In this document: in pieces, positions 27,032 through 36,402 of the stretch
How the letters are laid out: every line of letters begins with the position of its first letter
Numbering within the stretch: the stretch's first letter is position 1
Origin: Costertonia aggregata
GTDB lineage: Bacteria; Bacteroidota; Bacteroidia; Flavobacteriales; Flavobacteriaceae
Direction: 5' to 3'
DNA length: 64,000 nt
NCBI RefSeq assembly: GCF_013402795.1
Contig: NZ_CP058595.1
Location: 3,202,001-3,266,000 of the forward strand
The notes under the pieces: model-generated
What the model saw: only the letters and a program-made list of their open reading frames with translations
Database searches by the model: none
What the model was told of the DNA's origin: nothing
Made by a program: the position numbers and the translations under genes

Positions 27032-27946
27032 TTATTGGATTAATGTTCGAACTGCTTTGGTAGCTCCTCCACTTTTGACATCCATCGCCGTTTGAACTAC
27101 TTTTTTACCATAATGCTTCGGTTTGGCGACGATTCCACCACCTGAAATATTTAGGCCTTGGACAACAAAGTTTGCCAAAGTGGGCGCTTTGATATAAAAA
27201 AACGAGGTCATTAGTATCAACATAGAGGAACTTAAGATCAGTCCCAGGTCATAGGAACTGTATCGAAGCAGATGATTCACCAACTGGTCCACGAGGTTGA
27301 CCATGAACATATCCACCACGTAAAGCATGGGCAGCCAAAGACAGATACTCATAAACTTTTGCAGCCATGCTTTCCAGAGTCCAGAAATAGCGGGAATGAA
27401 AGAAAGTCCAATGTTGATAGGCCCGAAAATGATAAGAATGAAAAGGTAGATGGTGGCCAAAGCCTTGATTCCGATGAATATCAAGGTAGAGATAATATGT
27501 GCGAACGCTGTGATGGAACCGGCCAGTCCGGTAAGGGCGAATGACTGTAGCCCATCGATGTCCATGCTCAACAGGTTCCATTCGACAAGGTTGTTCGAAG
27601 CTACATCGATTTGCGCCAAGGCTATTTTTTGTCCGATGGTATCCCAGCTTTTTTGGGTACTGACAAACGATGAACCCAAATTATTGTAAAATTCAAAAAT
27701 AGCATGTGCGAATTCCGAATAGTTGAACAGAATGAACATCAAGGGAAACCATTTTAAGGCCTTGAGAACATCCGCTCGGTCGTTGCCCGCGAAATGTGTG
27801 AAAGCGAAAATTCCCAAGCCGATTTTGGCCATTCCAAAACCAATTGCGAGAGTGGGGCCTAGATTATTAAAGGCGTCGGCTATGTACTGGTCAAATATGG
27901 AATTGACCGTTACTCGAAACCCCGAACTGGATTGTAAGGCGTGCAT
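27032..27946 (-). CDS. traJ: Conjugal transfer protein TraJ (VirB6-like membrane protein)
   Basis: A 304-residue polytopic membrane protein with about six to seven hydrophobic helices (for example near 28-55, 60-78, 125-150, 155-180, 205-225). The N terminus reads MHALQSSSGFRVTVNSIFDQ. It matches TraJ in size, topology and position (between traI and traK), the VirB6-like inner-membrane channel component. Its start overlaps the last base of the traI stop. Confidence 0.85.
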   Translation of the reverse strand: MHALQSSSGFRVTVNSIFDQYIADAFNNLGPTLAIGFGMAKIGLGIFAFTHFAGNDRADVLKALKWFPLMFILFNYSEFAHAIFEFYNNLGSSFVSTQKSWDTIGQKIALAQIDVASNNLVEWNLLSMDIDGLQSFALTGLAGSITAFAHIISTLIFIGIKALATIYLFILIIFGPINIGLSFIPAISGLWKAWLQKFMSICLWLPMLYVVDMFMVNLVDQLVNHLLRYSSYDLGLILSSSMLILMTSFFYIKAPTLANFVVQGLNISGGGIVAKPKHYGKKVVQTAMDVKSGGATKAVRTLIQ

Positions 27947-28575
27947 TAATTCGTTTTTATAAGTGAATAAACCGCTTTACGATGTTCGTTTTTCTGTAGC
28001 AGGGATGTGTTGACTTCGATAACATCGTCCAGTAACCTGTTCATCTTTTCCAAAATCGACCTGAGCGCCGATAGCCTGTCCGCCGATTCGATGATTTCCC
28101 CGGTAGAGGCAATATGCGAACCTTGGGAGACAAGGGAGGATACTTGTAGAATCGCATCGGCCAGTATTTCCGTGGCCCTTTTCTTTTCCACTTTTTCCAA
28201 GTTCGTGAATGTTCGCAGGTTTTGTTGTGTACGCTTGTAGGCGGCTATGATTTTATCCTTTAGTTCGTAGAGTTCGTTCATTTCTGGACTCCCCATGACA
28301 TAACTCGCTGGCGTTCTTTTCGAACTCAGGTCTTGACTCAAGATTTTGGAGGAACTTGAATTGGCGGTAACGTTCCGTTCCATCTGTGCCAATAACTTGC
28401 CCATGGTCGCGTTCAACGTTGCCAGTTGCGAATTTAGCGTGGCCACATTTGAGTTGAGCAATACCAATTGAGCATTGGCCGCTACATCGGTTACCGGAAT
28501 CTGGGCGGTTGCCAAATAAGGGAGCATCCCTATAAAACACATTGCAATGGTCATTTTTAATTTTGGATTTTTCAT
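27946..28575 (-). CDS. traI: Conjugal transfer protein TraI (DUF4141, VirB5-like)
   Basis: A 209-residue exported protein with signal peptide (ending YLATAQ) and a helical mature part. The segment LLNSNVATLNSQLATLNATM gives a heptad-like pattern. Size, export signal and position directly before traJ fit DUF4141/TraI, thought to be a VirB5-like minor pilus or assembly component. This TraI is not the F-plasmid relaxase of the same name. Confidence 0.8.
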   Translation of the reverse strand: MKNPKLKMTIAMCFIGMLPYLATAQIPVTDVAANAQLVLLNSNVATLNSQLATLNATMGKLLAQMERNVTANSSSSKILSQDLSSKRTPASYVMGSPEMNELYELKDKIIAAYKRTQQNLRTFTNLEKVEKKRATEILADAILQVSSLVSQGSHIASTGEIIESADRLSALRSILEKMNRLLDDVIEVNTSLLQKNEHRKAVYSLIKTN

Positions 28576-28586
28576 TTTTTCTAGTT

Positions 28587-31178
28587 TTAGGTATTTGTAC
28601 TCATTCCATTTAGGGTTTTCAAATCTATATTGGCTCGTTTCATCTCCGATTGTTTATATGCGATCGCGGTTCGCTCCCAATCATTATCATATTGTTCATG
28701 CAGCAGATTGATTTTTACTTTCTCGTTCGGGTTGGTTTCGAACAGGCATTTGGTCGGTAGCGAAGTTTCCAAACCGAAAACCTTGACCCGTTCCTTCCAA
28801 CAAATGGCCATTTCCCTCAGTTTCCGATTTGGCGGTAGATCCTTGTTGACGGAAAGGTTCAATTGCTTTTGTTTGGCGTTCAGACCTAATATGTTCTGAA
28901 TTTCATCAAAAGAATTAGCGAATTCACCGAGGTCGAGCAGCACCTTGATATGGCTGTTCACTACGATGGTCTTGCCGATAAATTTTGATTTTACGAAATC
29001 GTCCACCTTCTGTGATATGAATATGGGCTGTCCTCCATACTTTCTTGCCATTCTCGATTTAGCGTCAAAATAGTGAGCCATAATGGGGTTGTCGAACAGG
29101 TTCCATGCCTCGTCCACGGCCAATATTTTATTGAGGGAAAGTTTCTTTGGGTCTTTTAACTTTTTGTCGAACACATCGATCATCAAAAATGCCACTATGG
29201 GGAAGAGTTCTTCATTGTTGACCAAATTTTCCAATTTGAAATAAACCAACCTTTCCTGGCTCAATTGGGCTATTCTTTTATCCTTGCTATTCAAGAGGTA
29301 TGCCCTCGGCCCTTCGTGTGCGTATTTACCAAGCAACAATAGAAACAAATTGGGGTCGAATACTTCATTTCGAATACCCTTTGTGTGCATTAGGGCTTTC
29401 AAATTTTGATGTGCGTAGTCGTAGAACGTATTAAAAGAATCGTCGGAACTACCCTTCGAAAACCGATACTGATAATATCCTTGAACTAGAAACTCGATAA
29501 TCGCACGGACTACGGCGCTGTCATGGGTATCCCCCGCTTCATAGTCCTTACGCCCATAAAGGAGGTACACTAAAGCGATCAATTGGGTCAGCTTATGTTC
29601 GGTAAGTGCTTTTTCGCCATCCTTGACCACAACATCTATAGCATCGAGTATAAAAGGATTGAAGGTAAATGGGTTTTGGTCGTCGTTCGCTATTGTGACC
29701 CCTTTCAGATGGTCTAATAGCTTATCGTATGAGTTTCCGTTTTCGAGGATTAAAATTTCCGCACCTTCCCGATATTCCGAGTACAGATAGGCGTTCGTAA
29801 AGAAGGTCTTACCCCCGCCCGATCCCGATGCGATCAGCATCCCCCGGTTAAAAATCCAATCCTTTTCCTCTGGTTCCCTGTAAAGACTGACCAATAAAGG
29901 TTGCCCTGTAGCCCTATCGACCATACGCAATCCGTGCGGTCCATGAAGCCTATTTTTGTAACCTCCCTCAAAATACCATAGACTGGAAGCCATCTCAGAT
30001 GAGAAAGGACTGTAAAGCTCCATACTCGTGCCGATGCCGTTGCCGAGAATGCCACCGAAAAAAAGATTCTTGCGATCCACCGAATTCTCCTTGGCATGGA
30101 TGCCCAATTTGCCGAAAGCCGATTTTACGGTGTTGCACATCGGGCGAAAAGTCTTTTTGGAATCGGCCAACCCCAATACGTTCAAGTGGTAATACACCAA
30201 TTCTTTGTGGTCGTTCAGTATCGATTGTTGGAACTCATAGATTTGGTCACGGTAGGTACTGTTTTTGTCCCCTTTGCGATTGGTAGCATATTTGTTAAGG
30301 CGTTTGGCCTTCGACCTTAGCCTACCCATGGCCTTTTCCTTCTCCGGAATGTAGATGTATTGGTTGATAATATGTTCATGAGGAATCTTAAAGCCCAAGG
30401 AGAAAAGGTTACCGATGGGGAAAAGGTTCTCACCGGTAGTGTATTTTCCGAAATATTCGTGAAAAGCCATGTCCTCTTTCGAAAACTGATCTAAGTTCTC
30501 CAAAGTAAAATACTGTCCCTGTTTGTCCCCGATGCGCAATGTGTTCTCCGAAAAATCAATATCCTTGCCGACACCTGCTTGGTAGCTTGCTTCCAAATAA
30601 TTGTCGCAATAGCCGGCCGGTTCGAAAAGGTCCTCATAGTTCAGTATTTTCGAGCCCATCAAACCGGAATCGTTGATCAGGTCGTTCACGGCCCCGACAC
30701 GGGCCTCGAAATCCGCCATGACATCGGTATCCAGATATTCTTCGGGTAGCGGGTTTTTGCCATAGAAACGGCGTTCTTTTTTCAAAAAAGAATTTACACC
30801 TAAGGGTGTTCGGCCAATATAGCTCTTGGGTACCTTGTGTATCGCCAAAAAGGAGCGGTGCTTTAAAAAAGGCCTATCCTTAAAGTAGAGTTCATCCTGC
30901 GTTTCGAAAAAATCGCGCTTCATCCGTAACGGGTCAATGGCATAGGTTTCCCCGAAGAAAAGATCTTGTTTGTGCAACAGACAATTTTCCCCCATGATTT
31001 CCAAAATACCGGAGACCGTTCGGTTCAGGTTCAAATAGTCCTTTCCATCCATAGTGTAGATTTCCGGAAGCTCCAATTCCAACGGAATGCTGATACAGCC
31101 TTTTTCTTTCGATACCAGAATAGGGGCCTCGTACCCATAGATGGGAAAAGCGTCCAACAGATTTACCCTCTTTTCCAT
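28587..31178 (-). CDS. traG: Conjugation ATPase TraG (VirB4-like)
   Basis: An 863-residue cytosolic-face ATPase that powers pilus assembly and substrate transfer. The Walker A motif GSGGGKT is at about residue 452 and Walker B ILAVDEAWNLF near 697. The N-terminal TraG domain starts LLDAFPIYGYE as in the Bacteroidetes family. Length is normal. It overlaps the traF-like gene by 16 nt at its start. Confidence 0.94.
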   Translation of the reverse strand: MEKRVNLLDAFPIYGYEAPILVSKEKGCISIPLELELPEIYTMDGKDYLNLNRTVSGILEIMGENCLLHKQDLFFGETYAIDPLRMKRDFFETQDELYFKDRPFLKHRSFLAIHKVPKSYIGRTPLGVNSFLKKERRFYGKNPLPEEYLDTDVMADFEARVGAVNDLINDSGLMGSKILNYEDLFEPAGYCDNYLEASYQAGVGKDIDFSENTLRIGDKQGQYFTLENLDQFSKEDMAFHEYFGKYTTGENLFPIGNLFSLGFKIPHEHIINQYIYIPEKEKAMGRLRSKAKRLNKYATNRKGDKNSTYRDQIYEFQQSILNDHKELVYYHLNVLGLADSKKTFRPMCNTVKSAFGKLGIHAKENSVDRKNLFFGGILGNGIGTSMELYSPFSSEMASSLWYFEGGYKNRLHGPHGLRMVDRATGQPLLVSLYREPEEKDWIFNRGMLIASGSGGGKTFFTNAYLYSEYREGAEILILENGNSYDKLLDHLKGVTIANDDQNPFTFNPFILDAIDVVVKDGEKALTEHKLTQLIALVYLLYGRKDYEAGDTHDSAVVRAIIEFLVQGYYQYRFSKGSSDDSFNTFYDYAHQNLKALMHTKGIRNEVFDPNLFLLLLGKYAHEGPRAYLLNSKDKRIAQLSQERLVYFKLENLVNNEELFPIVAFLMIDVFDKKLKDPKKLSLNKILAVDEAWNLFDNPIMAHYFDAKSRMARKYGGQPIFISQKVDDFVKSKFIGKTIVVNSHIKVLLDLGEFANSFDEIQNILGLNAKQKQLNLSVNKDLPPNRKLREMAICWKERVKVFGLETSLPTKCLFETNPNEKVKINLLHEQYDNDWERTAIAYKQSEMKRANIDLKTLNGMSTNT

Positions 31179-31486
31179 AACACGAGGAGTTTTTTGTTCA
31201 CATGACCCTTGATGGCATCCGGACCTTTCCTGTCCGCTCGGGATTTTATAAAACCGTTCTCACCGTAAGCTTTGGAATAGAAGAACATCAGCCCGATGTA
31301 AAGTGCCGCTGTACAAAAGGAAAGTATAAGACTTAGAAAAGTAGGTATGACCGTACTCAAAAACAGCCCTGACATCAAGGATAAAAACGTGCCCTTGAAG
31401 GCTTGGTCCACATACTTAGCGCGTAGCCCGAAGAAGAAGACATCCTTCTGAAGGGCCTTTGGGATTCTCACCAGTTTGTTTTCCAT
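31163..31486 (-). CDS. traF: Conjugal transfer protein TraF (DUF4133, VirB3-like)
   Basis: A 107-residue inner-membrane protein with two adjacent hydrophobic helices (about 33-72) and a basic tail. It begins with a KALQKDVFFFGLRAKYVDQA segment, characteristic of DUF4133/TraF. Like VirB3 it sits directly upstream of the VirB4-like ATPase and overlaps it. Confidence 0.85.
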   Translation of the reverse strand: MENKLVRIPKALQKDVFFFGLRAKYVDQAFKGTFLSLMSGLFLSTVIPTFLSLILSFCTAALYIGLMFFYSKAYGENGFIKSRADRKGPDAIKGHVNKKLLVLWKRG

Positions 31487-31488
31487 CG

Positions 31489-31803
31489 CTACCCGGCCAA
31501 GTTTTCCCCAATTTCGATAAGGCCATAAAAAATGACCAGTCCCAAGATAACATTGCCGACTTTACGTGCCATGTCCTGGTTCTGTTCCCTGATAATGAGG
31601 AAGGCGATGGCCGCGATTCCCAATAGGATGCTAGCGGCAACCTTGATGATTCGGAAAATACTATTGCCGATCTGTACGGTACCCTGCTCCGCTGCGTTGA
31701 CCTGATCGACAAGTTCGTCGATTTGGGCAAAGCCAAGCTGATGGAAGGCAATAGTAAAAAGGAAGGTCAAAAAATAACTACACGGAATCGTCCACCTCCG
31801 CAT
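31489..31803 (-). CDS. traE: Conjugal transfer protein TraE (DUF4134, VirB2-like pilin)
   Basis: Small pilin-type protein of 104 residues from the ATG at 31803: signal peptide MRRWTIPCSYFLTFLFTIAF ending at GFAQ, then a short helix and two membrane helices (KVAASILLGIAAIAFLIIRE, GNVILGLVIFYGLIEIGE). This layout is that of DUF4134/TraE. The frame extends to 31845, which would overlap the upstream gene by 68 nt and add a hydrophilic leader before the signal peptide, so the shorter start is preferred. Confidence 0.82.
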   Translation of the reverse strand: MRRWTIPCSYFLTFLFTIAFHQLGFAQIDELVDQVNAAEQGTVQIGNSIFRIIKVAASILLGIAAIAFLIIREQNQDMARKVGNVILGLVIFYGLIEIGENLAG

Positions 31804-32134
31804 CCGGCGGCGGTTCGGAATTTTTGATAATCTTAAATTTTTCATGTTCTGGAATTAAGGATTCATTCTGAACATCTTTATCGGAAGCATTGAAAATATC
31901 CAGCAGCTCGGAGCTGGTTTCGTTTTCATCGACACGGTTGAGTAATTGGTCCATATCTTTTTCCTTTAAAGATGTGTTTTTTACAAATATAAAAGATTTT
32001 TGCACAAATGAATCATTTTCCTGAACTTTCTTTTCTTTTTTATTTCGTTTGAGTATAACAAAGACCGCTATGTACCAAAGTAACCCTAAAGTACAGATGA
32101 CCACATAGACGATATGTTCCCATTGCCAGTTCAA
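31778..32134 (-). CDS. TraD-like membrane-anchored hypothetical protein
   Basis: A 118-residue protein with an N-terminal membrane helix (IVYVVICTLGLLWYIAVFVI) and a long charged cytosolic tail ending in a Pro/Asp-rich stretch (SEPPPDAEVDDSV). No domain is recognised. It lies where traD or traC stands in Bacteroidetes transfer operons, between the DUF3408 gene and traE, overlapping both. The tail could contact the TraG ATPase; that is a guess from position. Confidence 0.65.
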   Translation of the reverse strand: MNWQWEHIVYVVICTLGLLWYIAVFVILKRNKKEKKVQENDSFVQKSFIFVKNTSLKEKDMDQLLNRVDENETSSELLDIFNASDKDVQNESLIPEHEKFKIIKNSEPPPDAEVDDSV

Positions 32135-32571
32135 ATCCTATCGATAATATCTTTTAATCTCATAACGCTTTTGTCATGATACAGTTCCAGCGCTTTTCGC
32201 ATAATATCATTTCGGGACACCTTTTTGTTCAACTTATAATTATAGGCACTTGCCAGTTTTTCATAATCTTCGAAACAGGTTTTGCTCAGCCTGAAGATGA
32301 ACTGTTCCTTCTTGTCGGAATACCGATTTTCCTCCAGAAATAGTTCAAAATCCGCTACCTTTTTTCGTTCGCTCTCATTCAAATTGGCCGTTGGAAAACG
32401 CTCCACAGTCGGCCGTTGTGATGCGATATTTTCCAAATCGTTGTCTTTCAACTTGTTCTCCGTGATGTCCGGGTCTCGTTCATCCCTGAGACCTTTAACT
32501 TCTTTTTGTGTGTCCATATTGTCCAAAATCGCTGATTCGAGCAAATCTTTGACATTCAACTTCTTTCCCAT
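32131..32571 (-). CDS. DUF3408-type protein with ribbon-helix-helix-like C terminus
   Basis: A 146-residue protein with an acidic N-terminal half and a C-terminal half reading FRLSKTCFEDYEKLASAYNY then KVSRNDIMRKALELYHD, typical of DUF3408 and of ribbon-helix-helix DNA-binding proteins. It directly follows the ParA-like TraA gene (2-nt gap), the place of TraB/TraC. It could act as the ParB-like partner or centromere-binding protein of TraA, with the repeat-rich 33249-33490 region as its site; this pairing is inference. Confidence 0.7.
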   Translation of the reverse strand: MGKKLNVKDLLESAILDNMDTQKEVKGLRDERDPDITENKLKDNDLENIASQRPTVERFPTANLNESERKKVADFELFLEENRYSDKKEQFIFRLSKTCFEDYEKLASAYNYKLNKKVSRNDIMRKALELYHDKSVMRLKDIIDRI

Positions 32572-32573
32572 AT

Positions 32574-33248
32574 TCAGTTTTTTGATATTTCAAGTACTTC
32601 TTCCATAAATCGTTTAAGCCCCTGTTCGCCGTTTTCTTTCGATAAGGGAATGGGAACAAGCGTATTCCTGTATTTCTCCCTATAAATAGTTCGTTCCATG
32701 ACCACTTGTCGCATCATGGGCATTCCCGCTCGCGCCAGGGTTTTGCGGACGGCATTGAACTTGTTGACCTTTACGAGTTCGTAACGGTTGAAAAAAAGAT
32801 TGACGGAACGTAGCACCCGATTGTCATTGTCGAGGAAATTCTTCCGTAGGGTCTTATAGAATACTGCGGTACTGTCGATTTCCAATTCGTCAAGAAAAAA
32901 GGGAATGAAGATGTGTTCCACATACAAGAGGCCTCTGACCATTTCCTCATTCAGGTTTCCCGGGAAATCGATTATGATGAAATCGACGATACCGTAATAT
33001 TTTTTGATTAGCGGTTCCAAGGTATGGATGGTCGCTCGCTCCACCGGAAAGGCATCTGTTTCCATTTTCCCGATTTGCGCTAAATCCCGTTTCCGCTTTT
33101 TATAGACCGAATACTGTGGATTGTCCATATCCATAAGCACCACCTTTTTACCGTACAGATGGAAAAGGTTGGTGGCCAGGATAATATTCAGGGTCGTTTT
33201 GCCACAACCGCCCTTTTCGCCCGTACAGGAGATAATTTTTGTTTCCAT
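32574..33248 (-). CDS. traA: ParA-family ATPase TraA
   Basis: A 224-residue ATPase with a deviant Walker A motif KGGCGKTT (about residues 12-19), the switch region LMDMDNPQ and a Walker B-like IIIDFPGN. This is the TraA/ParA protein at the head of Bacteroidetes tra operons. ParA proteins bind DNA non-specifically and need a partner bound to a centromere-like site; both a candidate partner (DUF3408 gene) and a repeat cluster flank it. Confidence 0.9.
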   Translation of the reverse strand: METKIISCTGEKGGCGKTTLNIILATNLFHLYGKKVVLMDMDNPQYSVYKKRKRDLAQIGKMETDAFPVERATIHTLEPLIKKYYGIVDFIIIDFPGNLNEEMVRGLLYVEHIFIPFFLDELEIDSTAVFYKTLRKNFLDNDNRVLRSVNLFFNRYELVKVNKFNAVRKTLARAGMPMMRQVVMERTIYREKYRNTLVPIPLSKENGEQGLKRFMEEVLEISKN

Positions 33249-33490
33249 TGGTATACGTTTAAAATTAAATGAGCATATGATTATAGTGTCCTATGGTCAT
33301 ATGATGCTATAAACAATTAATGCAATAAGGCTATGAAGCTATAACGCTATATAGCATTGTTGCAATAGCACTATAACGCCTTGAAGCTATAGTGCTCTAT
33401 AGCAATGAACATGGCGTGAGTAGGTATTTGGAGTAAGGGGTATGTTGTTAAGTAGCTAAAAATGAATCGAACTGGTGTGCCGGAAAAATG
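33249..33490. promoter_or_regulatory. Repeat-rich control region upstream of traA
   Basis: A 242-nt gene-free stretch with many copies of the hexamer GCTATA / TATAGC and close variants between 33300 and 33405. It includes a perfect 10-bp palindrome GCTATATAGC (33346-33355), two AAGCTATA copies and an inverted repeat AGCACTATA / TATAGTGCT (33367-33375 and 33388-33396). It is directly upstream of traA and downstream of the XRE-type regulator gene. Candidate operator or parS-like site. Confidence 0.6.
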
Positions 33491-33889
33491 CTATAATTCG
33501 GACTTAAAGTCCTTTATCGCATCCGATACACGTTCTTCCAATTCAAGGAACTTTTCTTGAAGCCCTCCTTGATATACCATGTTCTCCCCGAGCTTTCGCT
33601 TTTGGATAAATTCATTGTCGGGCAGAAGTATCCATATGGGATTGTAGCCCAAGCTATAGAAATAGAGAATGATCTTTATCGAATTGACCATGGAAGAGCC
33701 TCGCTCGACATTGGCCAAAGTCGCACGGTCAATGTTCAGTCGTTCGCTCAGATTCGTTAATGAAAATTCACTAAATCGTTTGTCCTCTATATCGTCGAGT
33801 TCGACAAGTTCCAGTCGTATTTCCTTTAAACGTTCCCCGATATATCCAAGGTCCTTTGAGTCTAGTGCAATGATCGATTCAATATCCAT
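33491..33889 (-). CDS. XRE-type helix-turn-helix regulator
   Basis: A 132-residue protein with an N-terminal helical extension, then a helix-turn-helix (about 44-70: FSLTNLSERLNIDRATLANV followed by ERGSS) and a C-terminal helical tail. The segment YSLGYNPIWILLPDN resembles flavobacterial HTH regulators. It is translated from a TAATG overlap with the coupling-protein stop. It lies immediately before the repeat-rich region that precedes traA, so it may regulate the tra operon. Confidence 0.75.
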   Translation of the reverse strand: MDIESIIALDSKDLGYIGERLKEIRLELVELDDIEDKRFSEFSLTNLSERLNIDRATLANVERGSSMVNSIKIILYFYSLGYNPIWILLPDNEFIQKRKLGENMVYQGGLQEKFLELEERVSDAIKDFKSEL

Positions 33890-36354
33890 TATTCAAAATT
33901 TTCTATAGGATGAGAGGAGAATTTCTCCTCAAAAATGTTTTGCGATTCCTCTTGTAGGTCGGCCAAAAGGTTCATCTCGGGGTCTTTCAGCTCTTTTTCA
34001 AAGTTATCCATAAACGTTGTAACTTCTTTCTCCGAGTTATTTAGCGACTTTGCAATTTCACCATTTATTTTCTTTTCGTCAAATATGGCGCTCTTTAGTT
34101 CTTTTCCGGTACTGTGTTTATACTCGTCCTTGACCAATTCATCGACCTCGCTGATGATTTTATCGAACGCGGCCTGGGCCACACGGTCCATTTCCGTCCG
34201 TACCAAAAACTCTTCTACAATATGTCCGAAGAGTTGTTGCCATTTCGAAAATCCTCCACCGTCATTACATAGTTTCACAACGGCACCTTTGTAATCGAAG
34301 AGACGAAGTTCTTTGACCACACTTTTAAAGATCCTGATTTTTGTGCCATTTATAAAGCTAGCTTTGGCAACCTGGTCAAGATGTGAACCGTAGAACTCGA
34401 TATAACCGATTTCCTTCGCGAACAGCAGACCGGATTTTTCTTGAAGTTCCAGCTCTCGGATAAGTTTCATTTGTGCATCGAAACGTTCGGTGTAATCCGC
34501 AGGTCTGAAATCATTAACGACAGGTAGCTCATGTTTCATGGCCCGTTCTTTACCTTCAATATCCGGGAGCAGCTGACCATAACATTTTTTTTCCGGTATC
34601 TGATGCTCGAAAGTATCTGCCAACAAGCCTGCGAAATGACCCGTCGACATCGAGGCAATCTTGCTTTTGGGCAAGAGTTCCATCATCTGGGTGCTCCAAT
34701 TGGTACTTGTATCGGAACTGCTCGTATTTTTCGATATCCGTTCTTGATGTATTTTGCCGAAAAGTTCGCTCAATCGCCTCGCTGTCTCCCCTTTGGCCGC
34801 ACCACAGATGACGTTGGCGCAATTCGCGTATATGACATCTGCCAGTTCCCTGCCATAGTCCAAGATGAGCTGCCCTACGCTCTGTAAACCTAAGATGGTG
34901 GCGATTTTGTTTTCACGACCCGTATCGATGATAGTTCGTAACAACATAATGAAGAGCGTCGGTACCTCGTCGATCAATAGGGCCATTTGCCGTTTTCCCG
35001 GTTTATTGACCCGTTTGAGAATGGTGTTCATATATAGGCCCAGAGGTGCAGAATATACTTCCTTTCGCTCGGGATTGTTCTGAAGCGATACGATTTTAGG
35101 ATAGCTGGGGTCGTTGACATCTAGACTAAAGTCATTCCCCGACATCACGTAGAAAATTTCCTTGGTCGCCATACTGGAAAGGCTAATCTGAACCGTACTG
35201 GTCTGACCCGATAATTGCTCCATAGCTTCTTTTTCAAGGGCATCCCGAAACGGAACCAGAATCTGGCGCACCTCGACATCCTTGGTCATTATTTCCATCA
35301 GGATATCGATCTTTACCGTTGTCAATATAGCCAGATGCCCAGGGGTACATAAATAGTTGCCGGTCTCCTCGGATTTTTTCTTGAGATACCAGATGCAACC
35401 TCCCGTATAACTGATGGCACTTCGTGAAAAATAGTCCTGACGCTTGATCCACTCCGGGTTCAGGTTTTTCATGAGCGTCGCCGCCGTATCGATGGCATCC
35501 GATTGATTCGTCAACCCGTACGGATCCATGGGATTGTTACGATGGGTCATCCTCAAATCGTCGAAACAGATACGGTATAGTTTGGGAAAGGGCATCTCCG
35601 ATGTATCCCCATGCTTTTTTTTGGCTTCTTGCAGGTAACCATACGCTTTTCGGGTCAAGGTATCGAACTTGAAATCGTAAACGACCATGGCAAATTTTTT
35701 ATCGATCAATTGCGCCATGATTTCCTCGATGACAGAAAACGACTTACCGCTGCCCGGGGTTCCGATAACGAGTAAAGACCGAAATAGATTGACAAAATTG
35801 ATCCACCCTTTTCGTTGTTTCCCCTTATGGGTATAGGTATATGGGATGTTTACGGAATGGGGCGTATCGACTCGTTCTTCGGTCTGTTCAAAAGTTTCGT
35901 TCGCATCGTTGAACGGGTCCTTGTCGGCCAGGTTCATAAAATCGAGAAACTGGAACAAACGCATGCCATAGGTCATCAGGCCCAGATAAGCACAGAGTAG
36001 AAGCATCAAAGTGACATACATACCGTTCAAGGAAGCTCCGTTGGGAAGACCCGAAATAAAAAGAATACTTAGCGAAAGTATGAATCCTAAAATACTTTTT
36101 GTGAGATTGATATTTTCCTTTTTGATAGGTCGGTATATCATAATTCCGCCCATTAGAAGACCTAACAGAAGCATACGTGCCATCATACCCTTAGTAGGCA
36201 ATCCGGATCGCACGAGAAACGTATAGGTTTTATTTAACAAAGATTGTTGGCCGTAATGATAGACATACAGCGCGTAATATTCCCGAAACAGGATAATGGC
36301 GAAGTAGAAAGCGGACAAATACATGCCCATATACCCCTTGTTCTTATCTTGCAT
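33889..36354 (-). CDS. Type IV coupling protein (VirD4-like)
   Basis: An 821-residue coupling ATPase that feeds relaxase-DNA complexes to the transfer channel. Four N-terminal membrane helices (about 12-28, 58-74, 88-104, 112-130), Walker A GTPGSGKS (about 198-205), Walker B ALLIDEVPTLF, and a TraM-recognition (TraG-D C-terminal) region with the LQSVGQLILDYG arginine/glutamine segment. It lies upstream of the XRE regulator, separate from traA-Q. Length is typical for Bacteroidetes VirD4 proteins with long C-terminal extensions. Confidence 0.9.
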   Translation of the reverse strand: MQDKNKGYMGMYLSAFYFAIILFREYYALYVYHYGQQSLLNKTYTFLVRSGLPTKGMMARMLLLGLLMGGIMIYRPIKKENINLTKSILGFILSLSILFISGLPNGASLNGMYVTLMLLLCAYLGLMTYGMRLFQFLDFMNLADKDPFNDANETFEQTEERVDTPHSVNIPYTYTHKGKQRKGWINFVNLFRSLLVIGTPGSGKSFSVIEEIMAQLIDKKFAMVVYDFKFDTLTRKAYGYLQEAKKKHGDTSEMPFPKLYRICFDDLRMTHRNNPMDPYGLTNQSDAIDTAATLMKNLNPEWIKRQDYFSRSAISYTGGCIWYLKKKSEETGNYLCTPGHLAILTTVKIDILMEIMTKDVEVRQILVPFRDALEKEAMEQLSGQTSTVQISLSSMATKEIFYVMSGNDFSLDVNDPSYPKIVSLQNNPERKEVYSAPLGLYMNTILKRVNKPGKRQMALLIDEVPTLFIMLLRTIIDTGRENKIATILGLQSVGQLILDYGRELADVIYANCANVICGAAKGETARRLSELFGKIHQERISKNTSSSDTSTNWSTQMMELLPKSKIASMSTGHFAGLLADTFEHQIPEKKCYGQLLPDIEGKERAMKHELPVVNDFRPADYTERFDAQMKLIRELELQEKSGLLFAKEIGYIEFYGSHLDQVAKASFINGTKIRIFKSVVKELRLFDYKGAVVKLCNDGGGFSKWQQLFGHIVEEFLVRTEMDRVAQAAFDKIISEVDELVKDEYKHSTGKELKSAIFDEKKINGEIAKSLNNSEKEVTTFMDNFEKELKDPEMNLLADLQEESQNIFEEKFSSHPIENFE

Positions 36355-36402
36355 ATCCTTTTCGTTTGCGTTTCTTCCCTTGTTCTTCCACCTTATTTTG
36401 TA

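Noticed and set aside
33249-33490. CRISPR array
   Set aside because: The repeats are hexamers at irregular distances without spacers of constant length.
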